This document shows positions 31,143 to 38,731 of a stretch of 38,731 nt of DNA, one piece after another; within the stretch, counting starts at the first letter, position 1; each line of letters begins with the position of its first letter. Below the pieces are notes generated by a model. It did not search any database. It was given only the letters and a program-made list of their open reading frames with translations, and was not told the DNA's origin. Made by a program: the position numbers and the translations under genes. Location of the stretch: contig JAFZOG010000071.1 in NCBI GenBank assembly GCA_017550745.1, positions 1-38,731 of the forward strand, in the 5' to 3' direction. Source of the stretch: Clostridia bacterium. GTDB taxonomy: Bacteria > Bacillota > Clostridia > Christensenellales > Aristaeellaceae.

Positions 31143-32627
31143 TTACTTTCCCTGCGCTGCCAGCCAGTCGTCCAACTGGGCCTGCTTGGCGGCGATGATG
31201 TCGCCCAGGCCGGCGTCGTTCAGGCGCTGGAGGAAGATTGGGATTTCGGTTTCGGGGTCAACAGCGCCGCACATGAGGCCGGCCAGGTACTGCTCGATCA
31301 CGTTGCTGACGGCGGTGTACTGGGTCTTGACCCGCTTGTTGTCGAAGGTGAAACCCATGGCTGCGGAGGTTTCGGCGTTCCTGTTCTGCTCCTGCTCCCA
31401 GACCAGGGAATCGGGATCGGTGCCCTCCATGGGATACATGAGGAAGAAGTTGCCGAAGGTGCCGCAGGAAAGCTGGGCGGTATAAGGTACGCTGGCGGCT
31501 TCCAGACCGTCGGGATAGCGCACGGTGCCGTCGTCGTTCTTCACATAGTCGCGTCCTTCGATGCCGTAGATCACCAGGTTGATGATGTCTTTATCGCAGA
31601 AGGTCAGGTTCAGCAGCTTCAGTGCGGCGTCCGGCACCTTGGAAGTGGAGGACACCATCCAGCTCAGGGCGTTCACGGCGCTGGTATCCAGGAACGCGCT
31701 GCCTACGATCTTCGCGCCCAGCTTGTAGCCGCCGCATTGGGCTTCCAGGGAAGCGGCGGTATCGGCTTCGGGATAGCTGTAGGAGGCGATGTAGCAGAAG
31801 TAATTGCCGCTGCTCATGAGTTCGGCGGCGGTGGAGGAGGTGGTGGCGGCGTCCTTCATCACCAGGCCCTCGTTGTACCAGGTGCGGGCCAGTTCGCAGG
31901 TGCTCTTAAAGATGTCGGAGGCGTAGTAGTCCACCACGGTCAGTTCGCCGTTCATCAGCATGCCCTTGGGGGAATAGTAGTCGTCGGACAGGTAGTCCAC
32001 ATGGGGGATGGTCAGGTTCAGGCCGATGTTGCCGCCGTTCACTGCGGCCAGGGGGGTCAAGTCAGGCTTGGCTTCCTTGACCTTGCGGAAGATGTCGGTC
32101 AGGTCGTTGACGGAGGACACGGCGCTCATGTCCAGGCCCAGTTCATCCGCGATGTCCTGGCGGTACACCACCATGGGGGTGAGGGCGATGGGCTTGAGGG
32201 TCGGGATGCCATAGATGCGTCCCTTGTTGCTGCACGCTTCCAGCCAGTCCTGGCCCACCAGCTCGCAGGCTTCGGGGGCGTCGGCAGCCAGCATGTCGGT
32301 CAGGTCGCGGGCCATGCCTGTGCTGACGCAGTTATTGAAATCGCCTAAGCTCTGGAACAGGTCGACCTGGTCGCCGCCCTGGAGCATCAGGCTCACCTGG
32401 GAGGAGTAGTCCCAAATCACGATGGGCATCAGCTTCACTTCCACGCCGATCTTGGCGCGGGTGATCGCATTGATGGCTTCTTCCACCACGGCCAAGTCTT
32501 CGGCGGTGGGGATGTTGTTAAAGGTGGCATAGGAAAGCACGACTTTATCGTAGCTTTCCGCAGAAGCGGTACACGCGATGCCGCATACCATCAGCAGCAC
32601 CAGCAAGAGAGACAACGCTTTCTTCAT
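31143..32627 (-). CDS. Extracellular solute-binding protein of a carbohydrate ABC transporter
   Basis: Exported binding protein of 494 residues. A signal peptide ends near ACTASAES; the Cys in GIAC could be a weak lipobox, so either lipid anchoring or plain secretion is possible. The mature protein is of the LplA/YtcQ-like family 1 solute-binding type: VVLSYATFNNIPTAEDLAVVEEAIN with IGVEVKLMPI, a central GRIYGIPTL, and a hinge and C-terminal lobe with many aromatic residues. The start at 32627 follows GGAGGAAG. It is the first gene of the transport locus and is separated from the permeases by a terminator. Ligand is unknown; oligosaccharides of plant or host glycans fit the downstream esterases. 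Confidence 0.92.
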   Translation of the reverse strand: MKKALSLLLVLLMVCGIACTASAESYDKVVLSYATFNNIPTAEDLAVVEEAINAITRAKIGVEVKLMPIVIWDYSSQVSLMLQGGDQVDLFQSLGDFNNCVSTGMARDLTDMLAADAPEACELVGQDWLEACSNKGRIYGIPTLKPIALTPMVVYRQDIADELGLDMSAVSSVNDLTDIFRKVKEAKPDLTPLAAVNGGNIGLNLTIPHVDYLSDDYYSPKGMLMNGELTVVDYYASDIFKSTCELARTWYNEGLVMKDAATTSSTAAELMSSGNYFCYIASYSYPEADTAASLEAQCGGYKLGAKIVGSAFLDTSAVNALSWMVSSTSKVPDAALKLLNLTFCDKDIINLVIYGIEGRDYVKNDDGTVRYPDGLEAASVPYTAQLSCGTFGNFFLMYPMEGTDPDSLVWEQEQNRNAETSAAMGFTFDNKRVKTQYTAVSNVIEQYLAGLMCGAVDPETEIPIFLQRLNDAGLGDIIAAKQAQLDDWLAAQGK

Positions 32628-33012
32628 CTTTTCTTCCTCCTGTGCGTCCATATCGGGATGGACAATTCTTTGTATTAGGATACCATTTTGTCCGCAGCCA
32701 TGCTTTATTTTTTAACGTCTATCTTTTTGATTTTGAAAACACCCCCTTGCTTTCTTCTGTTGATCCTTTTCTCTGACGCGGATAAACCGGAGGAGTTACT
32801 CAAATGGATGACGTGGCAGTTTCACCGCGCAGTGTACGAAAAACACTGGAATGCGTTTGCTTAGCACAGGGCAGGAAAAACGCATCTCCTGTATCCCCTG
32901 GCCGCGCACCGGTCATGTATATAGCTGCTTCAGTGAATCTGAAGGCAATCTGGTGATGGCCAAATCATTGAAGGAGGATCGGTGGAAATCGCTGACTTGT
33001 TCTTCACACGGT
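32628..33012. other. Intergenic region upstream of the solute-binding protein
   Basis: This region must carry the promoter of the transport locus on the minus strand, but no convincing -35/-10 pair or catabolite (cre) site was found. A perfect 11-bp inverted repeat, GCTTCAGTGAA (32927-32937) and TTCACTGAAGC (33012-33022), flanks 74 bases and overlaps the stop codon of the PAS-HD gene. On the plus strand a 29-codon open stretch (32775-32864) reads like the tail of a protein (EELLKWMTWQFHRAVYEKHW) and may be debris of a lost gene. Confidence 0.45.
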
Positions 33013-34302
33013 TCACTGAAGCGCTTTATAAGCCTCGCTGTCCATAAAAAGATGCAGGATTTCTCCGTCTATCTTGCCTTTTCCTGCCATTTCGCTTAAT
33101 ACTTTATATGCCTGGTCTATGGAATAAGGTTTTTTATATGGCCGGTCCTTTGCCGTCAATGCCTCGAAAATATCAAGGATTGTTAGAAGTCTCACTTCTT
33201 TGCTTATCTCAGGCGCTTTCAGATGTTGAGGGTAGCCACTGGCATCCAGGAATTCATGATGGCTGGCAGCCCATATCGGAACAGCATGATATCCCTCCGG
33301 AAAGCCAACTTCATTCAGGATGCGTCCCGTGACTAATGCATGGCTCTGAATCAGCTTCCTTTCTTCCTCAGTCAGGGTGCCTTTGCGGATATGCAGGCAC
33401 GCGATTTCCACTTCTGTCAGAAGCGGTTTTCTTTCCCCGGCTTCATCGATCCAGGTTTCTTTTTCAAGCATTTCGATAAATGCCTCATCCTCCGGAGAGA
33501 ATGTGACGCCGGAATCAATCCTTATGAGAAATCCCAGTATCTTCGCAAGCCGCTCATCGCGCTCTTTCCATTCTGTTTCACTGATCGTTCCTTCCAGTAA
33601 AGCGACGCGGTTTAAAAGCCGGATTTTGTCGATGCGGTCTCTGATCGCGGGAAGGCTTGCCCCGAAACGGGTTGCCTTATTCAGCACATTCAGCGGTATT
33701 GCAAGCTTTCCAATGTCATGCAGCCAGACGGTCATTAAAAAGGCGTGCTCCTGCTCCTCACTAAACTTCCAGGCGTTACCTGACCGATTCAGCCAAGCAA
33801 AAAATGCCCGCGCCATATTTACCATATTTTTCGTATGGTTGGATGAATAATGGGATCTCTCGTCAACGGCCTTTGAAAAAGCCCTGACCAGGGAATCCAA
33901 CAGATCAGATACCTGCTGCGCATGCCGTATTTTCAGTTCCGCCAGTTCGGTGATATCCGCTAAAACAACGATGACCCCAATACGCTTCTGTTCATTTGTG
34001 AGATATGAAGTGATAATCCGGATCTGCCGGATTTCATTGCCATTATTGTATGGAACCAGATTTTGCTGCAAAGTTTTATGATAAACCGCGTCGATGACAG
34101 CCTGATTGAAAGCGTCGTTTTCCTCATTCTTCAGGAAAATGGAAGCGAAGCTTTTCCCGATCATATTCTGCGCGCTTTGACAAAAGATGCTCTCAGCAGC
34201 CGGATTAATATACTGGATGATACCGTCAAAGCTGACGGTCATCACCCCTTCCGACATGTCTTGGATAATATTATCTTTCATCAAACTTCCTGAATCGTAC
34301 AT
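33013..34302 (-). CDS. PAS domain and HD-GYP-like protein with long insert
   Basis: Soluble signalling protein of 429 residues. Residues 8-120 form a PAS domain (MSEGVMTVSFDGIIQYINPAAESIF with IVVLADITE at its end). The HD domain follows: H151 (YSSNHT region), H195-D196 in LHDIGKLAIP, H348-H349-E350 in HHEFLDASGYP. This is the HD-GYP signature with one Gly replaced by Ala, so cyclic-di-nucleotide phosphodiesterase activity is possible. Between HDIGKLAIP and RKGTLTEEERKLIQSH there is an insert of about 95 residues, not found in standard HD-GYP. It is the last gene of the partner-switching operon, 20 bases after the second STAS gene. An alternative start at M8 (34281) cannot be ruled out. Confidence 0.88.
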   Translation of the reverse strand: MYDSGSLMKDNIIQDMSEGVMTVSFDGIIQYINPAAESIFCQSAQNMIGKSFASIFLKNEENDAFNQAVIDAVYHKTLQQNLVPYNNGNEIRQIRIITSYLTNEQKRIGVIVVLADITELAELKIRHAQQVSDLLDSLVRAFSKAVDERSHYSSNHTKNMVNMARAFFAWLNRSGNAWKFSEEQEHAFLMTVWLHDIGKLAIPLNVLNKATRFGASLPAIRDRIDKIRLLNRVALLEGTISETEWKERDERLAKILGFLIRIDSGVTFSPEDEAFIEMLEKETWIDEAGERKPLLTEVEIACLHIRKGTLTEEERKLIQSHALVTGRILNEVGFPEGYHAVPIWAASHHEFLDASGYPQHLKAPEISKEVRLLTILDIFEALTAKDRPYKKPYSIDQAYKVLSEMAGKGKIDGEILHLFMDSEAYKALQ

Positions 34303-34322
34303 ATGTCCTCCAGGCTTATTCT

Positions 34323-34622
34323 TTACAGGAGCGTTAATACCTTGGACAAACCGGTTACATCAAACACTTCCCTGATATCCGGCCGAACATGATAAATCAG
34401 AAGATTCCCGCCGACTTTATTCATCAGGTTTTTCGCGGCATATAAAACCCTCAGGCCCGCGGAAGAAATATATACCAGCTTATCCAGGTCAAACACAATT
34501 TCCGTGATGCCGTCCAGAGACGTTCTGAGCAGTGCTTCGAGCTGGGGCGTTGTGACTGCGTTCAGGCTTCCTTCCAGCGTGATCCGTAAAGCTTTGTCTA
34601 TTCGGCTTTCCGTGATTATCAT
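34323..34622 (-). CDS. STAS-domain anti-sigma-factor antagonist, second copy
   Basis: SpoIIAA/RsbV-like protein of 99 residues that would bind and sequester an anti-sigma-type kinase when unphosphorylated. The phosphorylation site is a Ser in VYISSAGLRVL. Preceding strand EIVFDLDKL and the C-terminal VFDVTGLSKVLTLL are typical. It lies 28 bases after the SpoIIE-fusion gene and is about half identical by eye to the STAS protein at 36923-37219, so the pair arose by duplication. Confidence 0.92.
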   Translation of the reverse strand: MIITESRIDKALRITLEGSLNAVTTPQLEALLRTSLDGITEIVFDLDKLVYISSAGLRVLYAAKNLMNKVGGNLLIYHVRPDIREVFDVTGLSKVLTLL

Positions 34623-34650
34623 ATCCCTGATTCCTTCCTTTCGGAATACA

Positions 34651-36921
34651 TCAAATGAACTGTTTTTTGACAGTCAGTATATTATGTCCATCCACCCTTT
34701 CATAGCTGACGTCATCCATCGCGTTTTTCACCATATAAATGCCGAAGCCGCCATGCTGCCGGTCTTCCACGCCCATGCCCAGGTCGGGATCGGGCTTTTG
34801 CAGGGGATCATAGGGAACCCCTGCGTCGATCATAGTGACTGTGACAGAGTGCTGACGGATTTCTGTTTTGACCCAAATTTTCCCATCCCGGACTTCTGGC
34901 GGATAGGCGTAGGAAGCAATATTGACGAAGATTTCCTCCACCGCCATGCCGACCTGCTTTTTCTCCTTTTTCCCGCAGCCCGCCGTGTCCAGCTGATCTT
35001 CCACAAAGGAAAGCGCATTGTACAGCTGTTCGGTCTTTGCATCGAATTCTTTTTCTTTGATGCAGGCCATGGCTGTATGCTCCTTCCCGGCGTAATACAG
35101 GCATACCTGGGTGATGTCGTCAAACTGCGGCTCCCCCTCGGCGAAGCCGTCTATGCTCCGCCGCACGGTTTCACAGATCTTTTGGCAGGCGGCGTCCCCG
35201 GCACCGTAATCTTCGGAAAGCAGCGCCAGCAGCCTGTCGTTTCCAAACATTTTACCGCCGGAAGCGGTGGCTTCCGTCACCCCGTCCGTATAGAGATACA
35301 GGATGTCCCCGGGCTCCAGCTGCAGCTGCTGCTCCCGGTAGCGCACCCCTTCCATCATGGCCATCACCAGGTTCGCTTTCTGCTGGATGAAGGACGCCTT
35401 GCCGTTGCGGATCAGCACCGGCGCGTTATGGCCCGCGTTGATGAAGCGCACCAGGCCGGTATCGGTGTCCAGGAAGCCCATCCAGGCCGTCAGGAACATT
35501 TGGGCGTCGTTGCCTTCGCAGAGCTTGGCGTTGGCATGGATGAACACGTCGCAGGGCGCGTCGCCCCGCTCCGCGTAATCCCGCAGCACGGTTTTGGAGG
35601 TCATCATGAACATGGCGGCGGGGATGCCTTTGCCGGATACGTCGGCGATCAGGAACGCCAGCCGGTTTTCGTCCAGCAGGTAGAAATCATAGAAATCGCC
35701 GCCCACCTCTTTGGCTGTGTGCATGGCGGCGAAAAGGGAAAAGTCGGTACGGTCCGGGTAAGGGGGAAAGACGGAGGGCAGTGCGGATTCCTGAATACTC
35801 TTGGCAAAGGCCAGCTCCTCGTCGATCCGGGCGGCAGCCGCGGCAATATAGTGCTTGAGGGTGTCTACAGTAGAATTGATGTCGTCGGAAAGGTCGGAGA
35901 ACTCCGCGTTGGAGCGCACGTTCACCACCTCGTCCAGATCGCCCGCCGTGATCCGGGACAGGGAGGAATTGACCCTGCCTAAATTATCCAGTACCAATCT
36001 TTTGACCAACAGGAAAATGACCGTAAACAGCACGATGAACAGCAGAATCTCCATGATGCCCATGACCCGCAGGGAGGAATCCCGCTCAAGGATGATCTCG
36101 TTTTCCGGCAGTACGGAGACGATATAATAGCCCTCGGCAAAGATATACACGCAGGAGCAGGCTTCGCCATAGACCCGGGCATGGAACACCTCGTTCTCCG
36201 GCATGGTAGCCCGGTCGATAAAGACGCCGGTTTCCGTTAAGTTTTTTCCCGCAAGCCCATAGCGGTCGCTGACAATATTCCAGTCCTCATTGGCGATGAT
36301 CACGCAGCCGGTGGAGCCCACATGGCGGTTTCTCGCCGCGTTGATCACGTATTGGTCAATGTCCCGCTGGAAGCGTTCCCCGTCGTAGCCCACCTGCACA
36401 AAGCCGCCCGCTTTCAAGGCAACAGCGGCGTATTTGCGGAAAAGGGCGGGATCACGAGACGTGGGCTGATAGGTCTGCACATGCTCGCTTTCCGTGCCTT
36501 CCAGCAGGGGAAGGAACTCCGCGGACTGCGCGCCGTTTCGCATATCGTAGTTCATGAACTCTTCCAGGGTGCTGGAAATGATGATGCCGCCCGCGTCAAT
36601 GAGATTGATCTCCGCCACGTCGTAGGCGGCCAGCATGCTTTCCAGGCCGGAGAGGTCGGTAGGCGCTCCGCTGTTGATATCCTCCGCGACCCTGCGCGTC
36701 AGCTTCAGCAGGTTTTCATCGGAAGCGTCGATGACATCCTGCCGCACGTCCTCCACGTTGAGATGGAGCAGGCTGTCCGCCCAGGTTTGGGACAGATTGG
36801 TCTGGTGGATCCAGGTGAAGGCCATGGACGAAAGAAAAGCTACCGCCACGATCAACAGCAGCCATCTGAAAAAGGCGCTGGAAATGGTGATCCTTCGCTT
36901 TCCCTGTTTTGCCGCGATCAT
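34651..36921 (-). CDS. Membrane sensor / SpoIIE phosphatase / HATPase fusion
   Basis: Signalling protein of 756 residues. A membrane span at 19-38, an extracytoplasmic Cache-like sensor to about 285, a second span at 288-308, a HAMP domain (about 309-360), a PP2C SpoIIE domain (about 370-610) with the metal Asp residues D409 in GGDFYDF and D427 in IADVSGKG and the closing FDDITQV, and a C-terminal HATPase (about 630-756) like RsbW/SpoIIAB: AVEEIFVNIASYAYP (N box), MIDAGVPYDP (G1) and GGFGIYMVKN (G2). One chain thus holds both the phosphatase and the kinase of a partner-switching circuit. It starts 1 base after the upstream STAS gene and precedes another STAS gene, so both substrates are encoded next to it. 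Confidence 0.92.
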   Translation of the reverse strand: MIAAKQGKRRITISSAFFRWLLLIVAVAFLSSMAFTWIHQTNLSQTWADSLLHLNVEDVRQDVIDASDENLLKLTRRVAEDINSGAPTDLSGLESMLAAYDVAEINLIDAGGIIISSTLEEFMNYDMRNGAQSAEFLPLLEGTESEHVQTYQPTSRDPALFRKYAAVALKAGGFVQVGYDGERFQRDIDQYVINAARNRHVGSTGCVIIANEDWNIVSDRYGLAGKNLTETGVFIDRATMPENEVFHARVYGEACSCVYIFAEGYYIVSVLPENEIILERDSSLRVMGIMEILLFIVLFTVIFLLVKRLVLDNLGRVNSSLSRITAGDLDEVVNVRSNAEFSDLSDDINSTVDTLKHYIAAAAARIDEELAFAKSIQESALPSVFPPYPDRTDFSLFAAMHTAKEVGGDFYDFYLLDENRLAFLIADVSGKGIPAAMFMMTSKTVLRDYAERGDAPCDVFIHANAKLCEGNDAQMFLTAWMGFLDTDTGLVRFINAGHNAPVLIRNGKASFIQQKANLVMAMMEGVRYREQQLQLEPGDILYLYTDGVTEATASGGKMFGNDRLLALLSEDYGAGDAACQKICETVRRSIDGFAEGEPQFDDITQVCLYYAGKEHTAMACIKEKEFDAKTEQLYNALSFVEDQLDTAGCGKKEKKQVGMAVEEIFVNIASYAYPPEVRDGKIWVKTEIRQHSVTVTMIDAGVPYDPLQKPDPDLGMGVEDRQHGGFGIYMVKNAMDDVSYERVDGHNILTVKKQFI

Positions 36922-36922
36922 T

Positions 36923-37219
36923 TTATTCGATCTCCATGATGTCGGTAAGCCCGGTCACGTCGAATACTTCCATTACATCCGGCTGGGTGTGGATGATCTT
37001 CATACGGCCCTGACGGTTCATCACCTTTTGCGCTACGGAAAGCACCCGCAGCCCCGCGGAGGTGATATAGGACAGGTTTTCAAAATCAAAGACCAATTCC
37101 GCCACGCCGTCGATGGACGTGCGCAGCTCTTTTTCCAGCTGCTGGGAAGTGATGGTATCCAGCCGCCCGTCCAGTGCGAATGTCAGTTTATTTCCCTCTC
37201 TGTTTTTCGTGATTTCCAT
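36923..37219 (-). CDS. STAS-domain anti-sigma-factor antagonist, first copy
   Basis: RsbV/SpoIIAA-like protein of 98 residues. Phosphorylatable Ser lies in SYITSAGLRVLSVAQ; strand AELVFDFENL and C-terminal EVFDVTGLTDIMEIE complete the STAS fold. AAGGAG lies 6 bases before the ATG. It follows the NHLP-type exporter gene by 84 bases and touches the SpoIIE-fusion gene (1-base gap). No sigma factor gene is visible, so its final target, sigma factor or the exporter itself, is open. Confidence 0.93.
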   Translation of the reverse strand: MEITKNREGNKLTFALDGRLDTITSQQLEKELRTSIDGVAELVFDFENLSYITSAGLRVLSVAQKVMNRQGRMKIIHTQPDVMEVFDVTGLTDIMEIE

Positions 37220-37303
37220 GCTCGTCTCCTTATCCTTTCAGATTCCGTATAAGCGTTTTATATTGCTTTCCCGGAAAGGGATGTCCCTCAGAAACTTCTC
37301 GCG

Positions 37304-38731
37304 TCACGCGCTTTGATCCAGCCGCTGCCGGGCCACCAGCTCAGCGAAAAAGCCGTTTTTTTCGATCAATTCTTCATAGGTGCCGTCCTCGATGATGTGC
37401 CCGCCGTCCAGCACGATGATCCGGTCGCACTGCCGGATGGTGGAAAGCCGGTGGGCGATGACGATGCGGGTGCATTTCATCTTGTCCAATGCTTCCGATA
37501 CCTGCTTCTGGGTCACATTGTCCAGGGCAGAGGTGGCTTCGTCAAACATGAGGATACGGGGCTTGGGGGCAACGGCCCGGGCGATCATCAGCCGCTGGCG
37601 CTGCCCGCCGGAAATGCCGCCCTGCCCTTCGGAGATCAGGGTGTTCATGCCCATGGGCATGGCGCGGATGTCCTCGGCAAAGCCCGCGATTTCCACCGCT
37701 TCCCAGGCGTCATTCAACGAAAGCCACGGGGCGGAGATGGTGATATTGGAGAATATATCCCCCATGAACAGCCTGCCGTCCTGCATCACCGTGCCGATGC
37801 GCCGGCGCAGGGATTTGGGATCCAGGGTTTTCAGGTCCCGCCCGTCAAAGAACACCGCGCCTTTCTGGGGCTGCTCAAAGCCCAGCAGGATGCGCATGAG
37901 GGTGGATTTGCCGCATCCCGTTTTCCCCACGATGGCCACGTACTGGCCGGGCCGGATTTTCAGGCTCAGGTTATCCAGAATCAGGGGCATATCCTCCCGG
38001 TAGCGGAAGGAAACGTTATTCAATTCCACCCCGCCGGACAGCCGCGTTACCATGGCTTTGCTCTCGTCGATCTCCGGCACCGTTTCCATGATGGGTTTTA
38101 CCATTTCCAGGATGGGGCGAATCTGCGCCACAGACGTGGCGATCCCCGCCAGGGCCATGAACGCGCCGCTGACCGTGCCGTAGGCGGAATTAAAGGCGTA
38201 ATACTGGGAAACGGACACGCCGCTGTTCACCGCCGCATAGTAGAGCGCCATGGTGCCGATGAGGGAAATGGCCATGCTGATGACCCCGCTCATTTTCAGG
38301 AACATAGGCGGATTGTAGGTCAGCGCGGCATTTTGGGAATAAACCCGGCCCCAGCGGGCGAACATGCGCTTTTCCGCGCCTGCCAGCCGGATCTTCTGGA
38401 TGCCGGTGATCAGCGCGTGGGTGAGGCCGCTTTCCTTGGCGGCCAGCTTCATCTGCTGCCGGGAGATACTCACCTGGAGCAGCATCGTCGCCGTAGAAAC
38501 GGCAACTGTCAGCAGCGTCATCAGCAGGGCGGGCACCACCAGGGCGGGGGCATAGATGAAGATCTGCGAAATGTAGGCCAGGGAAAACAGGCTGGTCAGG
38601 CCCGTGGACAGCGCCATATTCACCAGCTGGTTCGCCAGGGAATTCATGTATCCCACGCGGCTGGATAGCTCGCCGGTGTTATACTGCTTGAAAAACGCCA
38701 CCGGCAGGGACAGGACGCGCATCATGCTGGC
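37304..38731 (-). CDS. NHLP/NHLM-type bacteriocin export ABC transporter, permease-ATPase (partial)
   Basis: C-terminal 475 residues of a fused membrane/ATPase half-transporter; the frame is open to the right edge, so the N-terminus lies outside. The membrane part has LPVAFFKQYNTGELSSRVGYMNSL and ISQIFIYAPALVVPALL; the ATPase has Walker A GKTGCGKST, signature ISGGQRQR, Walker B ILMFDEATSALDN and H-loop IAHRLST. These wordings match the NHLM-system ABC subunit without peptidase domain, used to export peptides with nitrile-hydratase-like leaders. The peptidase-ABC partner, HlyD-type protein and precursor are not in the window and would be expected to the right. Downstream genes are a partner-switching set in the same orientation. 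Confidence 0.85.
   Translation of the reverse strand, partial: ASMMRVLSLPVAFFKQYNTGELSSRVGYMNSLANQLVNMALSTGLTSLFSLAYISQIFIYAPALVVPALLMTLLTVAVSTATMLLQVSISRQQMKLAAKESGLTHALITGIQKIRLAGAEKRMFARWGRVYSQNAALTYNPPMFLKMSGVISMAISLIGTMALYYAAVNSGVSVSQYYAFNSAYGTVSGAFMALAGIATSVAQIRPILEMVKPIMETVPEIDESKAMVTRLSGGVELNNVSFRYREDMPLILDNLSLKIRPGQYVAIVGKTGCGKSTLMRILLGFEQPQKGAVFFDGRDLKTLDPKSLRRRIGTVMQDGRLFMGDIFSNITISAPWLSLNDAWEAVEIAGFAEDIRAMPMGMNTLISEGQGGISGGQRQRLMIARAVAPKPRILMFDEATSALDNVTQKQVSEALDKMKCTRIVIAHRLSTIRQCDRIIVLDGGHIIEDGTYEELIEKNGFFAELVARQRLDQSA

Noticed and set aside
32628-32800. Catabolite-response (cre) site before the solute-binding protein gene
   Set aside because: No stretch fits the cre consensus well enough to report.
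32804-32957. Possible 50-residue plus-strand gene with GGAGGAG before its ATG
   Set aside because: The apparent Shine-Dalgarno site is better explained as Glu-Glu codons of the overlapping orphan tail frame; the product looks random.
34504-35982. Long plus-strand frame opposite the SpoIIE-fusion gene
   Set aside because: Low-complexity His/Gly/Val-rich translation with no domain; the minus strand carries a full multidomain protein.

Overview
The window looks like chromosome from a Gram-positive anaerobe of the class Clostridia (Bacillota), probably a gut or rumen member. The clues are a SpoIID-type lipoprotein, an alanine T-box leader, a YesMN-type two-component pair beside an Lpl-type carbohydrate transporter, DUF1836 and DegV proteins, strong purine-rich Shine-Dalgarno sites and a fairly high GC content. 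There are no rRNA or tRNA genes and no CRISPR array. Species cannot be told from the sequence alone.

Left part (1-11.6 kb), mostly housekeeping and accessory single genes: a short DtxR-type metal regulator, a family 2 glycosyltransferase, a DegV lipid-binding protein, a DUF1836 protein, a cluster of strong hairpins, a MATE exporter, a secreted phosphatase with an unusual N-terminal domain, a SpoIID/LytB lipoprotein, a secreted protein made of six peptidoglycan-binding repeats, and a cutC plus Ntn-asparaginase operon.

Centre-left (11.7-20.9 kb): lysA; an alanine T-box leader whose promoter starts inside the lysA stop codon; a 656-residue alanyl-tRNA synthetase without the C-terminal C-Ala domain; a MEMO-AMMECR1 fusion followed by its radical SAM partner (AmmeMemoRadiSam system); and a TetR - MFS exporter - CPBP protease operon with a consensus promoter flanked by two palindromic operators. 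A remnant of an IS21-type IstB gene lies at about 21.1 kb.

Centre-right (21.7-32.6 kb), all on the minus strand, is a carbohydrate-uptake locus. In transcription order it holds a solute-binding protein, a terminator plus a nested inverted repeat, two LplB/LplC-type permeases, a NIF3-family protein, three tandem paralogous esterases, a terminator and a repeat element, then a histidine kinase and an AraC-type response regulator with their own promoter. No transport ATPase is present, as is usual for systems that share one ATPase.

Right end (33.0-38.7 kb) is a compact minus-strand operon. A C-terminal part of an NHLP/NHLM-type bacteriocin export ABC protein (its gene runs off the window) is followed by STAS protein - membrane-sensor/SpoIIE phosphatase/HATPase fusion - STAS protein - PAS-HD-GYP protein. 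A complete partner-switching and possible cyclic-dinucleotide signalling set is thus linked to an exporter of the type used for ribosomally made peptides. This is the best candidate in the window for an incompletely described system.
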